From: Frigoribacterium sp. Leaf263
GTDB lineage: Bacteria; Actinomycetota; Actinomycetes; Actinomycetales; Microbacteriaceae
Reading direction: 5' to 3'
DNA length: 64,000 bases
NCBI RefSeq assembly: GCF_001422285.1
Contig: NZ_LMMO01000006.1
Coordinates: 2,333 to 66,332, forward strand
Made by a program: the position numbers and the translations under genes. The notes under the pieces were generated by a model. The model had not been told where the DNA came from, ran no database searches, and saw only the letters and a list, made by a program, of their open reading frames with translations. How positions within the stretch are numbered: the first letter of the stretch is position 1; every line of letters begins with the position of its first letter. Below are positions 33,156-42,933 of this stretch, piece by piece.

Positions 33156-33815
33156 ATGGGGCGCCGAGCAGCAACCGGCCTGAGAACACAGGCGAATCCG
33201 TTCATCCCGGGGGAGGCCCCGCCACCGCCGGAAGAGGCCGTTGAGCCGGACCCTCTCTGGAATGGGCAGATGAGCCTCGAGGGGCCAAGCAGCCCTGAGG
33301 CCGCACCTCTTGTCGATGTCTCCGCCGAGGAGCCATGGCCAGTTGTCGAGATCACCGATCGGCCCCTCGTGACGGTCATGGGACTCCACGGCGGCTCGGG
33401 AGCAAGCCTGGTCACGGAACTCCTGGGCGCGGACGCACTGGATGTCGGCCGCGCGTGGCCGGTGTTCACCGGGTGGGATCGCCCCGCTCCGTCCCTGCCG
33501 GTCGTCGTCACGGCCCGGACCAACTACGAGGGCGTCGCCGCTGCGTCGCGCTTCGCACGCCTGTGGGCGGGGGAGACCCTGCCGGGCTCGACGCTCCTTG
33601 GCATTGTGCTGATCGACGACGGCCCGAAGCTCTCCTCGCAGCAGCGCTCGGTGGTCCGACGGATCGGCCAGATGACCCCGCACGGGTGGCACCTGCCGTG
33701 GAACGAGTCTTGGCGGCTCTCGAAGCCGTCCGCAGAGGCGTCATCCCTTCGGGTGCGCCGCATCGTCAGCAACATTCGAACGCTCGCGCAGAGCACGAAC
33801 GGAGATATCTCATGA
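33156..33815 (+). CDS. Conjugation-operon P-loop-like protein (DUF6668-type)
   Basis: 219 residues from ATG 33156 with GAGGGG upstream; a GTG at 33129 is less likely. A disordered Pro/Glu N-terminus is followed by a MinD/ParA-like fold: VTVMGLHGGSGASLVTELLG (a Walker A lacking the Lys of GKT), VVVTARTNYEG and GIVLIDDGPK. Probably a non-canonical ATPase or a nucleotide-free scaffold. First gene of the plus-strand channel operon, coupled by ATGA to the next. Confidence 0.7.
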   Translation: MGRRAATGLRTQANPFIPGEAPPPPEEAVEPDPLWNGQMSLEGPSSPEAAPLVDVSAEEPWPVVEITDRPLVTVMGLHGGSGASLVTELLGADALDVGRAWPVFTGWDRPAPSLPVVVTARTNYEGVAAASRFARLWAGETLPGSTLLGIVLIDDGPKLSSQQRSVVRRIGQMTPHGWHLPWNESWRLSKPSAEASSLRVRRIVSNIRTLAQSTNGDIS

Positions 33816-34093
33816 GCAACCTGCTCCTGGCCACGGCCATCAACCTCGCCGGCGTCCTGCCCGATCCGACGCCGGAGCAGCCCCCCGGCACCGAGGGCTT
33901 CACGACCCTCCTCAACTACATCAGCTGGGGTGTCATCACCCTCGGCCTCGCGGGCTTCCTCGCCTCCGCCGGCTACCTCGCGTTCGCCGCCTTCACCGGC
34001 CGCGAGATCAACGGCTTCAAGGGCCTCGTCCTGGCGATCATCGTGTGCATCCTCGCGACCAGCGCCGGCGCCATCATGCGCGTCTTCATCTAA
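33812..34093 (+). CDS. Small two-TM pilin/TrbC-like protein
   Basis: 93 residues: N-terminal hydrophobic stretch, Pro-rich linker, then two TM helices (ISWGVITLGLAGFLASAGYLAF and GLVLAIIVCILATSAGAIM) separated by a short basic loop. The size and topology match TrbC/VirB2-like subunits of Gram-positive type IV secretion systems. Confidence 0.7.
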   Translation: MSNLLLATAINLAGVLPDPTPEQPPGTEGFTTLLNYISWGVITLGLAGFLASAGYLAFAAFTGREINGFKGLVLAIIVCILATSAGAIMRVFI

Positions 34094-34117
34094 CGACCGA
34101 TCTGCCGGGGAGGCACC

Positions 34118-34858
34118 ATGAGCACCGACAACAACACCAAGACCGACTCGCCGTTCAACATGTGGTGGGTGGTGTCAGGCATCGGCGCCGTGCTGGTCGT
34201 AGTCGCATTGATCCTGGTCCTTGTCTTCGGACGAGGAGGAGGATCCGACGACGCGGCACCGGCTCAGACGTCGTCCGCGAGCGTTGCTCCTGCCCCATCG
34301 AGCAGCGCAGAAAACAGCGCCGCGGCAACGAGTTGCGATCTTGACGACTCGAACCAAGACATCCCCGTTGCTGGTCCTGAGGCCGACTGGCAGGCGCAGG
34401 GGTACCTCCTCGTTCCGATCTCATCCGAGTTCGGCCCAACGGCCCTCCCTGACTCGGAGTGGGGATGCTTCGCGCACTCGCCCACCGGCGCTCTGTTCGC
34501 TGCCGCCAACGTCATTGCGGGCGCGGGTGGTCCTGACTACGAGACCTTCATGCCCGACGCGGCAGTCGACAACTCCGCACTCGAGGCGTGGATCGCAGGA
34601 GAAGACCCTGCCGCTCACACTCAGTCGGCCGGGCAAGTCGCACAGTTCAGTGGCTTCCAGATGGTCTCTGTCGAGGATGACGCGGTGGTTGTGAACCTGG
34701 CGCTTACACAGGGCGAAGTGAGCGCTTCGGTGAACGTATCGCTGGTCTGGAACAGCGATCTCGGGACTTGGAACGTCGACATGGCCACTAGCGACTTCGA
34801 CTTCGAGCCAATAGACCTTCAGGGATTCACGCCATGGGGTGCGAGCAGTGGCAGCTGA
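34118..34858 (+). CDS. Single-TM conjugation protein with extracytoplasmic domain (VirB8-like candidate)
   Basis: 246 residues, with GGGGAGG upstream of ATG. One TM helix (~15-37, MWWVVSGIGAVLVVVALILVLVF) precedes a Ser/Ala linker and a soluble domain ~70-240 with an alpha-plus-beta composition like NTF2/TcpC folds. Position between the pilin-like and VirB6-like genes supports a VirB8/TcpC role. Fold assignment is inference. Confidence 0.6.
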   Translation: MSTDNNTKTDSPFNMWWVVSGIGAVLVVVALILVLVFGRGGGSDDAAPAQTSSASVAPAPSSSAENSAAATSCDLDDSNQDIPVAGPEADWQAQGYLLVPISSEFGPTALPDSEWGCFAHSPTGALFAAANVIAGAGGPDYETFMPDAAVDNSALEAWIAGEDPAAHTQSAGQVAQFSGFQMVSVEDDAVVVNLALTQGEVSASVNVSLVWNSDLGTWNVDMATSDFDFEPIDLQGFTPWGASSGS

Positions 34859-36323
34859 CGAGCCCGGCTGCCAATTCTTCGACGCCGAGTGCGTCGTGGG
34901 CGGCACAATCGGCAACATTGCTGAGGGTCAGATCAGCGACTTCGTCAAAACGATGGCCGAAGGAGCGATCTCCGTACTGAAAGCCCTGACCACGTTTTGG
35001 ATGGGCCTCCCGTCGCCGACGGTGACCTCCTCAGCGGTGACAACGATCCAGGAAAGCCTCTCCTGGTACACGTTCGCCTTTGCGCTGATCGGTATCTTCA
35101 TCGCCCTCGGGCGGATGGTGTTCACCCAGCAGTTCAGCACCGGCATGATGGCCGTGAAGATGATCATCAACTTGATCATCGTGACGGCTGTCTACGCCAC
35201 CGCCTTCAAGGCCCTCATCGCGGCTAGCGATGCTTTCGCCCCGTGGATCGTCGAGAAAGCGACCGGTCAAGATCTCAACCTGGCGGGGATGCTCAACGTC
35301 GAGCTGATCATGTCTGCCGGGATCGGGCCGGGGCTGCTCATGGGCGTTCTCGCGTTCCTGGGGAGTCTCGCCAACGTGATCTTCATGCTGCTTCGGGCGG
35401 TCATGATCGCGATTCTGTTCGCGTTCCTGCCGACGCTCGCGGCGGCCTCCGCCTCCGAGACGGGCAATCAGGCGTTCAAGAAAGCTCAGGGATACCTCCT
35501 GGCGTTCGTTCTCTTCAAGCCCATCGCTGGGGTGATCTACGCACTCGGGTTCCTGACGATCACCGACCCCCCAACTCTCAGCGGGCTCGACGACGTCGGC
35601 ACGGCGCTATTCAGCACATCGGTCGGCGTCATGACGCTGCTGATCGCGAGCTTGGCGCTTCCGGCTCTGATCAAGTTCATCGTCCCGGTGGCAGCTAATG
35701 GCACCTCGGGCGCGTTCTCCGGTGCCGGCATGGTCGCCGCGGGTGTCGCAGCTGGCGGGGCCGTCGTGTCTCTCAGGGCTGCAGCGGCGACAGGTGGCGC
35801 GTCCGCGGCCGCGGGCGGCGGGAGCGCAGCTCTCACTGGCGGCAAGGCGGCCGCCGCCGCGGGCGGGCAGAGCGCGGCATCAAGCGGCGGTCAAGCCGCG
35901 GCGGCGAGTTCCGGCGGCGTCAGCTCCGGGGGAGTGGGCGGTGGCAAAGCGTCAGAAGCCATCAGTGGCAGTGGCGGCGGCACCGCGGGTGGCAGCGGCT
36001 CGTCGTCCGGTAATGCCACGGGTGGCCCCGGTTCTGGCGCCGGTTCATCCGGCGGGAACAGCAGCCCCTCAACGAGTGGAGGGTCCTCCACCGGGGGTAC
36101 AGGTACGTCAGGCAGCGGGTCAAGCGGTGCGAGCACGGGGGGTGCTGGCACGTCGGGAAGCACCGTCCCCGCTGGGGCCGCGGGTGGTCAGGCTGCGGCG
36201 CAGTCGTCGAGCGGGTCGTCGAACGGCGGTTCAGCTGGTGACACGGCGAGGGTTCTCGGCGATCTGGCGGCGGCCGGTGGCAACCAGGCTCACGCGATCG
36301 ATGACGCTGCAGAGGAGAAGTGA
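34848..36323 (+). CDS. TrbL/VirB6-like polytopic membrane protein with Gly/Ser/Ala tail
   Basis: 491 residues from GTG 34848 (GGGG eight bases upstream); GTG 34839 is the alternative. Residues ~40-300 hold about seven TM helices (WYTFAFALIGIFIALGRMVF, VKMIINLIIVTAVYATAF, FMLLRAVMIAILFAFLP). The last ~180 residues are low-complexity Gly/Ser/Ala/Thr repeats. This is the inner-membrane channel component. It overlaps the preceding gene. Confidence 0.8.
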   Translation: MAADEPGCQFFDAECVVGGTIGNIAEGQISDFVKTMAEGAISVLKALTTFWMGLPSPTVTSSAVTTIQESLSWYTFAFALIGIFIALGRMVFTQQFSTGMMAVKMIINLIIVTAVYATAFKALIAASDAFAPWIVEKATGQDLNLAGMLNVELIMSAGIGPGLLMGVLAFLGSLANVIFMLLRAVMIAILFAFLPTLAAASASETGNQAFKKAQGYLLAFVLFKPIAGVIYALGFLTITDPPTLSGLDDVGTALFSTSVGVMTLLIASLALPALIKFIVPVAANGTSGAFSGAGMVAAGVAAGGAVVSLRAAAATGGASAAAGGGSAALTGGKAAAAAGGQSAASSGGQAAAASSGGVSSGGVGGGKASEAISGSGGGTAGGSGSSSGNATGGPGSGAGSSGGNSSPSTSGGSSTGGTGTSGSGSSGASTGGAGTSGSTVPAGAAGGQAAAQSSSGSSNGGSAGDTARVLGDLAAAGGNQAHAIDDAAEEK

Positions 36324-37828
36324 TGACCGATACGACCCCGCCGAACGTCTACGGCAACATCGTCAAGCCCGGCCGGATGGGCATCCTCGGGCTTCCCCTC
36401 GGGATCTCGCTCGCCGGTGTCCCGCTGGTGATCGTCATCGTTCTGATGCTCACCCAGAGCTGGTTCTGGCAGGCCCTCGTGCTCGTCGTCATCGGCACAG
36501 TCCTGTTCGCCCTGGTCAACATTCGCCGGCCCTCGGACGGACGCAACTTCTACGAAAGACGAGCCCTCATGTTCGCTCACAAGCGCAGCGTCAAGCGCGG
36601 CGACAACCTCAACATCGGCGGCCCCACGGGCCGCGCGCCCGACGGCACGACTCGCCTCCCGGGGCTCCTGGCGCCCAGCGAGCTCAGCACGCACTTTGAC
36701 TCGTTCGGCAACGAATTCGGCCTGATCAGGCTCAAGGCAGCACGGCACTACACGGTGGTGCTCGAGGCGTACCCGGACGGAGACAGCCTCGTCGACCAGG
36801 CACGCATCAACTCTCAGGTCGACCACTGGGGCGCATGGCTGGCTGACCTCGGCGTCGCCGAAGGGGTCATCGGTGCCAGTGTCACCGTCGAGACCTCCCC
36901 GGACTCGGGGCTGCGCCTTGCCCGCATGACGCAGAACAACCTCGACCCTCAGGGGTCTGAGTTCTCCCACGCTGTCGTCGGTGAGATCCCCGCACGCTTC
37001 AACTCCGGTTCGCCCGCGATCACGACTCGCCTCGCCATCACGTTCAGCGGTAAGGGCCTCGACAAAGACGGCACCGACCGGGGCTTGCAGGTCATGGCCG
37101 ACGAGATCGGCAACCGCCTCCCAGTGCTTCTCGGGAACCTCTACGACACCGGCGCCGGCACCTCCGTTCGGGCGTGCACGGCTCAGGACATCGTCGACTT
37201 CACCCGTGCGGCCTACGACCCCACCGTTTCGGCCCAGATCGAGCAGGCGCGAGCTGAGGGCGGCACGGGCCTGACGTGGGAGGACGCCGGCCCTGTGTTC
37301 GCGGCCAAGGAGATCGACCTGTACTACCACGACCGTGCCGTATCTAAGACGTGGCAGATGTTCGAGGGCCCGCGCGGGCAGTTCGGGTCAAAGACATTGC
37401 GGCCGATGCTCGAATCGACCCCGGGGGTGCTCCGCAAGCGGGTGACGATCCTCTACCGTCCGATCCCTGCCGGGGAGGCCAGCGAGGTCGTCGAATGCGA
37501 CATCAACAACGCGAACTTCTCCGGGTCGACGAAGCGCCGCCCGAGTGCTCGTGAGCAGCAGCGTCTCGCCTATGCGAAGAAAGCCGCCGCGGAGGAGGAG
37601 CAGGGCGCCGGCCTCGTGCGGTTCGGGATCGTCATCACGGCCACGTGTGCGGCGACGACGGAGTTCCCGCGGCTGGACAAGATCATCCCGTCGCTGTCGA
37701 ACCGGGCCCGGTTGAAGATCCGTCCGGCTCTCGGCAACCAGGACGTCGCCTTTCAGGCGGCGCTCCCGCTCGGGGTCGTGCTCCCGGAGCACACCCTGAT
37801 TCCCGATCAGGTGAGGGACTGGATCTGA
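36323..37828 (+). CDS. SCO6880-family (PrgI-like) conjugation protein
   Basis: 501 residues; ATG overlaps the previous stop by one base (TGATG). Two N-terminal TM helices (~20-45 and 50-67) precede a large cytoplasmic domain with LPGLLAPSELSTHFDSFGNEFGL. SCO6880 proteins occupy the VirB3/N-terminal-VirB4 position of actinobacterial secretion systems and are always next to the VirB4 ATPase, as here. Confidence 0.88.
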   Translation: MTDTTPPNVYGNIVKPGRMGILGLPLGISLAGVPLVIVIVLMLTQSWFWQALVLVVIGTVLFALVNIRRPSDGRNFYERRALMFAHKRSVKRGDNLNIGGPTGRAPDGTTRLPGLLAPSELSTHFDSFGNEFGLIRLKAARHYTVVLEAYPDGDSLVDQARINSQVDHWGAWLADLGVAEGVIGASVTVETSPDSGLRLARMTQNNLDPQGSEFSHAVVGEIPARFNSGSPAITTRLAITFSGKGLDKDGTDRGLQVMADEIGNRLPVLLGNLYDTGAGTSVRACTAQDIVDFTRAAYDPTVSAQIEQARAEGGTGLTWEDAGPVFAAKEIDLYYHDRAVSKTWQMFEGPRGQFGSKTLRPMLESTPGVLRKRVTILYRPIPAGEASEVVECDINNANFSGSTKRRPSAREQQRLAYAKKAAAEEEQGAGLVRFGIVITATCAATTEFPRLDKIIPSLSNRARLKIRPALGNQDVAFQAALPLGVVLPEHTLIPDQVRDWI

Positions 37829-39519
37829 TGTCACTGCTGAAGAAGGACAAGCCCGCCGTCACCGACACCGACCTCACCATGACGCTGTCGCGTCGTGAGG
37901 CTAGGCGCCTGGATTCGCTCGGGAGGCGGCTGGGTCGCCGTCAGGCCCGTCGCCGACCCGACGGGACGCCGGTGATGTCGCAGCTGCAGTCGTTCTGGAA
38001 TGACTCAGCCCAGGCCCGCAAGCAGTCGGGGCTTCGCCCCGGTCGGCGGGGCTGGATGACGAGGGCCGCGGGCCGGGTCAACTACATCGAATCGCCCATC
38101 GAGTACCAGGGCACCACCGTGCAGGTCGAAGGGCTGTGGCCCTTCGTCATCGGCTCCGGGTCACCCGTGGTGGGTGTGCCCCTCGGGCCGCATCTGCTGA
38201 ACAGCTCGACGGTGTGCGCGGACCCGATCTTCTGGTTCCTCAACAACCTCGTGTTGAACCCGTCCGCGTTCGTCGTCGGCCGTCCGGGGCTCGGTAAGTC
38301 GACCCTCGTGCGGCGGATGATCACCGTGCTCGAGGCGTGGGGCATCGTCCCCATGGTCCTCGGTGACACCAAGCCCGACTACGTCGACCTCATCGAGGCG
38401 ATGGAGGGTCAGGTCATCACCGTCGGCCGTGGCCGGGCGTCGATGAACCCGCTGGATCTCGGTCCGATGATGACGGCCCTGCTCGAGCTGCCCGAGGGCC
38501 GACTTCGCCGGCAGGCGTTCGAGGAGATGCGCGGACGCCGGCTAAACCTGTTCACGAGCATGCTCGCGCTGCTGCGCGACAAGCCCCTCGAGTCCTTCGA
38601 GGTGTCGATCGTCAGCGAGTGCCTGCGAATCCTCGACCCGGATCTCATGACACCGCCCCTGGTGGGCGACGTCCTGGCGCTCGTTCGCGATCGCCACCCC
38701 CGGATCGCCAAGGTCGCCATCGACCGCAACGACGAGGCCCACTACTACGCCCGCGTCGAAGGTCTCCTCGACCTGCTGACCGCACTCGGGGAAAACGGCC
38801 CGTTCGGGGACATGTTCTCCCGCCCGACCACCGAGCACGTCGAGCTGGGCAGGCCGATGGTGTTCGATCTGTCCTCGATCGACGACTCCGACTCGATGCT
38901 CCTCGCGGCTGCACAGTCGGTGTGCTGGAACTACGGTTCCGCGGTCGTGTCAGCTGAGAAGCACCTCGCCGAGGCAGGGCTTCGGGAGCAGCGGCACTAC
39001 TTCCTCGTGATGGACGAGCTGTGGCGGATGCTCCGCGCGTCGAGCACGATGGTGTTCTTCCTCGACGCCCTGACACGGCTGAACCGTTCCCGCGGTATCG
39101 GCCAGATCATGGCCACCCACACGATGAACGACCTCAAGCTCTCCACCCAAGAGCTATCCGACATCGCCTCCGGTTTCGTCGAGCGCGCCGCCATGGTGTT
39201 CATGGGCGGCCTCGCGGAAGCCGAGATGGGGAACCTGACGAAGGTGTTCTCGATGTCCCGCGCCGAGCGGGACATGATCACCGACTGGTCCTCCGAGGGC
39301 AGCGTGAACCCCGAGACCTCCAAAGCCGCCGCGCCTCCCGGCCGAGGAAAGTTCATCCTCAAGATCGGCAAGAAGCCGGGCGTCCCCTTCAAGGTGCAGC
39401 TGACCAACACGGAGTTGTTGGTCAATGACACCAACAAGGCGTGGAAGAGCGCGAGCGATCGCGCCGCGATGAGTTCCACTCATCAGCTCGACGTCGAGCA
39501 CGAGTGGGCTGACCTGTGA
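37828..39519 (+). CDS. VirB4-type conjugation ATPase
   Basis: 563 residues. Walker A GRPGLGKST (151-159) and Walker B FLVMDELWRML, plus GFVERAAMVFMGGLAE and IGQIMATHTMNDL motor motifs, identify the VirB4/TraC motor. It is shorter than classic VirB4, with the N-terminal region supplied by SCO6880. It powers channel assembly and substrate transfer at the membrane. One-base overlap upstream and GTGA downstream. Confidence 0.9.
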   Translation: MSLLKKDKPAVTDTDLTMTLSRREARRLDSLGRRLGRRQARRRPDGTPVMSQLQSFWNDSAQARKQSGLRPGRRGWMTRAAGRVNYIESPIEYQGTTVQVEGLWPFVIGSGSPVVGVPLGPHLLNSSTVCADPIFWFLNNLVLNPSAFVVGRPGLGKSTLVRRMITVLEAWGIVPMVLGDTKPDYVDLIEAMEGQVITVGRGRASMNPLDLGPMMTALLELPEGRLRRQAFEEMRGRRLNLFTSMLALLRDKPLESFEVSIVSECLRILDPDLMTPPLVGDVLALVRDRHPRIAKVAIDRNDEAHYYARVEGLLDLLTALGENGPFGDMFSRPTTEHVELGRPMVFDLSSIDDSDSMLLAAAQSVCWNYGSAVVSAEKHLAEAGLREQRHYFLVMDELWRMLRASSTMVFFLDALTRLNRSRGIGQIMATHTMNDLKLSTQELSDIASGFVERAAMVFMGGLAEAEMGNLTKVFSMSRAERDMITDWSSEGSVNPETSKAAAPPGRGKFILKIGKKPGVPFKVQLTNTELLVNDTNKAWKSASDRAAMSSTHQLDVEHEWADL

Positions 39520-41279
39520 GCCGCGAAGCGAGCCGGAAAAGCCAGCCCGGCACCGGCGAGGCGGGGTGGATCGCACTCGGCGGGTTCCTCGTCCTCATGG
39601 TGCTGGTCGTCATGGCGATCTGGGTCGGAGCACAAACCAACCCCGGGACCGAGAAGCTGCCCGCCAGCGACCCGGTGTCGATCATGGGCGCCCTCCTCGA
39701 CGGCACCCTCGTCCCCACCGGCGCACAGATCGGTGCGACGCTCGGGCTCCTGATCGTCCCCGCCGGCGTCAGCGCCCTCCTGGTCGTCGTGGCGCTACGC
39801 CAGCGGCGCACGAGGTCGCGAGTCGACTACAAAGCCCGCTCCATGGCGCAGAAGCGCGATCTGATCGACCTGTTCGAGGAAGCGGCCGACAAGGACGCTC
39901 AGCGCCTCGGCGCCCGCCAGGCGGGCCCGGGTGTACCTCTGGCTTCGACCGTCGCGCTCCCCGGCGGGAAGCTCTACGCGTCGTGGGAATGGGTGCAGAT
40001 CTGGCTCATGGGCCCCCGTGCCGGCAAGACGACGTGCGTGTGCGTGCCGCAGATCATCCAGACCGAGGGCCCCGTGCTCGCGACGTCGAACAAGCGCGAC
40101 ATCGTCGACCTCAGCCGCGGCCCCCGCAGCGAGAAGGGCGTGATCTGGGTCCACGACGTCCAAGACATCATCGGCGAGGCCCCAGCCTGGTGGTGGAACC
40201 CGCTGACGTTCGTGACCGATATGGAGACGGCCGAGAAGATGGCGGACATCTTCATCACCTCCGCCACCGCCGCCGGGGCGAAGCAGGATGCCTACTTCGA
40301 GTCCGCCGGCAAAGAGACGCTGTCGAGGCTTCTCCTCGCGGCAGCGCTGGGGGATCTTTCGATCTCCGAGGTGTTCCGATGGGCGAACAACCCCGACCCG
40401 GACTCCACGGTCGGCGCCCTCGACCCGGCCGAGATCCTCGCCCTGCATGGTCAGTTCGACCAGGGCGAGGCACTCCGCAGCACGCAGACGTTGACCGAGA
40501 AGCAGCGCGACGGCGTCTACGGCACGATCCGGCCCTGGATCGGAGTACTCGGCAGCGACAAGGTGCTCCCCTGGATCACAGACAACGGCTCCAAGCGGCC
40601 GCACTTCGACCCCGAGGCCTTCGTCCGCTCGACCGACACGATCTACCTGATCTCCAAGGAGGGCGGCGGGTCAGCCCGGGCTATCACCGGAGCGCTCACC
40701 ATGGCGATCCTGATGGCCGCAGAGAAGGTCGGGGCACGTCAGGCCGGCGGGCGCCTCTCAACGCCGCTGATGGCCGTTCTCGACGAAGCCGCGAACGTCT
40801 GCCGCTGGCGCGAGCTGCCCGATGTGTACTCGCACTACGGCTCGCGCGGCATAATCGTGTCCTCGTTCTTCCAGTCTTGGGCTCAGGGCGTCGAGGCGTT
40901 CGGGGAGAACGGCATGTCGAAGCTCTGGTCTGCCGCCAATATCCGCGTCGCCGGTGCGGGACTAGCCGAAGACAAGTTCCTCTCGTTCCTGTCGAGCCTG
41001 ATCGGTGACCACGACGTCACGAAGCGCAGCTCCTCGACGCAGTCCAAGGGCCGCAGCGTGACGACGAGCATCCAGCGCGAGCGGATCTTCGACGTCGCGG
41101 ATCTCACGGCCATGCCGCGCGGCCGCGCGGTGATGCTCGCCTCCGGCATGCCCGCCGCTCTCGTGAAGCTCGACCACTACTCGACGGCCCAGTACGCCGA
41201 GCAAGTCGAAGAGAGCAAGAGCTACTACGAGGGCCTGGCCGTCAAAGAGGGCCGGACAACGGTCGGAGCTGCCTCATGA
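39516..41279 (+). CDS. VirD4/TraD-type coupling protein
   Basis: 587 residues from GTG 39516 (GTGA overlap). Two N-terminal TM helices (~18-37 and 72-94) anchor a TraG/VirD4 ATPase with Walker A GPRAGKTT (166-173), Walker B LMAVLDEAANVC and the FLSFLSSLIGDHDV segment. It brings the relaxase-DNA complex to the channel. C-terminal RERIFDVADLTAMPRGRAVM is typical of the family. Confidence 0.9.
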   Translation: MSREASRKSQPGTGEAGWIALGGFLVLMVLVVMAIWVGAQTNPGTEKLPASDPVSIMGALLDGTLVPTGAQIGATLGLLIVPAGVSALLVVVALRQRRTRSRVDYKARSMAQKRDLIDLFEEAADKDAQRLGARQAGPGVPLASTVALPGGKLYASWEWVQIWLMGPRAGKTTCVCVPQIIQTEGPVLATSNKRDIVDLSRGPRSEKGVIWVHDVQDIIGEAPAWWWNPLTFVTDMETAEKMADIFITSATAAGAKQDAYFESAGKETLSRLLLAAALGDLSISEVFRWANNPDPDSTVGALDPAEILALHGQFDQGEALRSTQTLTEKQRDGVYGTIRPWIGVLGSDKVLPWITDNGSKRPHFDPEAFVRSTDTIYLISKEGGGSARAITGALTMAILMAAEKVGARQAGGRLSTPLMAVLDEAANVCRWRELPDVYSHYGSRGIIVSSFFQSWAQGVEAFGENGMSKLWSAANIRVAGAGLAEDKFLSFLSSLIGDHDVTKRSSSTQSKGRSVTTSIQRERIFDVADLTAMPRGRAVMLASGMPAALVKLDHYSTAQYAEQVEESKSYYEGLAVKEGRTTVGAAS

Positions 41280-41668
41280 GCGACGACTTCGACGACCCCA
41301 CCGAGCACGACGGCGACGAGGAGACCGTGCAGCTCGAGACGGTCTACGCGAACGTCGTCGAGTGGGTCGACCAGTGGTTGCTCCCGCGGTTCGCGAGGAA
41401 CCCCAAGACGCACAAGTGGGACCCGCAGTGGTTCGAGTACGTCGAGGTCGTCGACCGCCTCGAGGCGCTGTGGCGCTCATGGGAGCACTTCCGCCTGGAG
41501 GGCATGACCGGCATGGCCGTGTTCTTCCGCGACTATCTCGATCCGGCCATGGCCGTGATCACCTCGGCCGACGGCCCCTTCTGGCAACTCGGAACCCTCG
41601 GTGCTCGAACCGTCCCCGAACCGTGGCCCTCCGGGACACCAGATGCCGACTTATACACCGATCGATGA
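41276..41668 (+). CDS. DUF4913 family protein
   Basis: 130 residues, coupled by ATGA to the coupling-protein gene. YANVVEWVDQWLLPRFAR...WDPQWFEYVEVVDRLEALWRSWEHFR and FFRDYLDPAM are the DUF4913 signature. The family is restricted to actinobacterial conjugation operons, last in the operon as here; its role is unknown. Confidence 0.88.
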   Translation: MSDDFDDPTEHDGDEETVQLETVYANVVEWVDQWLLPRFARNPKTHKWDPQWFEYVEVVDRLEALWRSWEHFRLEGMTGMAVFFRDYLDPAMAVITSADGPFWQLGTLGARTVPEPWPSGTPDADLYTDR

Positions 41669-41705
41669 CCCAGCGACAGGACACCCGTGTAGGGAAGCAG
41701 ACGCC

Positions 41706-42887
41706 TTAGGGTCGTTTGCGGCCAGGGTCAAAGACGTCCATGGAGCCGACACCGTAGAGGGCTGCCCCCGTGAAGACTTCGATGGTTTCGCCGTCGATAA
41801 GGACTTCTACCTCTCCATCGCTGGCGGGCACGATGGTTTCGGTGTCTTGCCAGAAGCAGATGACCGAGTCGAGCTCGCGACGGATGGTGAGGGTGCCGTG
41901 CCTGTTCGACGTCGCCCATTCGTCTCCCAGGGAGATGGTGGTCCGTGCTGAGGTGGATGCTTGCATGACGGCCGGGTGCGGTGTCGCGACCAGCACGTCA
42001 CCGTCCAGAGCGAGGACGTGCGGGATGCTCAGCGCGCTGGCTCGGCCGGCCTCGTCGTCTGATGCTCCGCGCATCCAGGAGATCAGGCATGGGCGGCCGT
42101 CTCGATCCCGGAAGAACGAGGGCGCGTAGTAGCTGTCGCCATAGGTCAAACGTCCCCAGCTGGTCGCGTTGAAGTGGCCCTCGGCGAAGGTGCCGACCGA
42201 GTAGGCGACGTAATGCAACTGGTCGTCCTGCCAAACAGAAGTGACCATCACGTCGCGGCCATCGATAGTGAAAATTTGGGGGCACTCCCAGAGAGCACCC
42301 GTCCATACCGGGTCGGTGTCGTTCGTGTTTCGGGATGCCGCCAGCCCCGTATACGACCACGAGACGAGGTCATCTGAGACGAATGAGCTCGCGGCCGCGT
42401 CACCTCCGACGATGGCGGTGCCCACGAGCATCCGCCACCGTTCGCCATCTCGCATCACGAAGGGGTCGCGAAAGGCAACGAGGTCAAGCGGTGGGGCCTC
42501 GGCCACGACGTCGCCCTTGGTCCACACGAGCCAGTCGTCATCGACGGGGGTCGCGGTCCGGATGCGGCCCACGCCGAAGTCGGGCGTCGAAACCGCGGTG
42601 TAGAAGATCGTTGCCTGCCCGGTTTCGTTAACAGCAAGCGAACCAGACCAGATGCCGTCATCGCCGTCACCTGGCTCAAGGGCAATGGGATGCTCGGTCC
42701 AAGAGACCAGATCAGTGGAACTTGCATGGCCCCAGCGGCACTCGGGTGCCCACGTTGTTCGCCCGGGGACGTATTGATAGAACAAGTGATACCGGCCGTT
42801 GTGCCATGTCAGGGCGAGCGGATCGTTCATCCAACCCGAACCGGGCGTGAAGTGCCAGCGGGGACGTACGCGCGTCGAAAGCGTCAT
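41706..42887 (-). CDS. GH32 beta-fructosidase
   Basis: 393 residues from ATG 42887 with AAAGGAG upstream. The five-blade GH32 domain has GWMNDP (nucleophile Asp22), FRDPFV (Asp141) and WECPQIF (acid/base Glu201). No signal peptide, so cytoplasmic. It would cleave terminal fructosyl bonds of fructo-disaccharides such as inulobiose or levanbiose, or sucrose-like sugars. Divergent from the ABC transporter genes, sharing an operator-promoter region. Confidence 0.9.
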   Translation of the reverse strand: MTLSTRVRPRWHFTPGSGWMNDPLALTWHNGRYHLFYQYVPGRTTWAPECRWGHASSTDLVSWTEHPIALEPGDGDDGIWSGSLAVNETGQATIFYTAVSTPDFGVGRIRTATPVDDDWLVWTKGDVVAEAPPLDLVAFRDPFVMRDGERWRMLVGTAIVGGDAAASSFVSDDLVSWSYTGLAASRNTNDTDPVWTGALWECPQIFTIDGRDVMVTSVWQDDQLHYVAYSVGTFAEGHFNATSWGRLTYGDSYYAPSFFRDRDGRPCLISWMRGASDDEAGRASALSIPHVLALDGDVLVATPHPAVMQASTSARTTISLGDEWATSNRHGTLTIRRELDSVICFWQDTETIVPASDGEVEVLIDGETIEVFTGAALYGVGSMDVFDPGRKRP

Positions 42888-42933
42888 GGATGCGGCTCCT
42901 TTGCTGCCGCCGTCGGCGGCGGGACTTGGGGAA

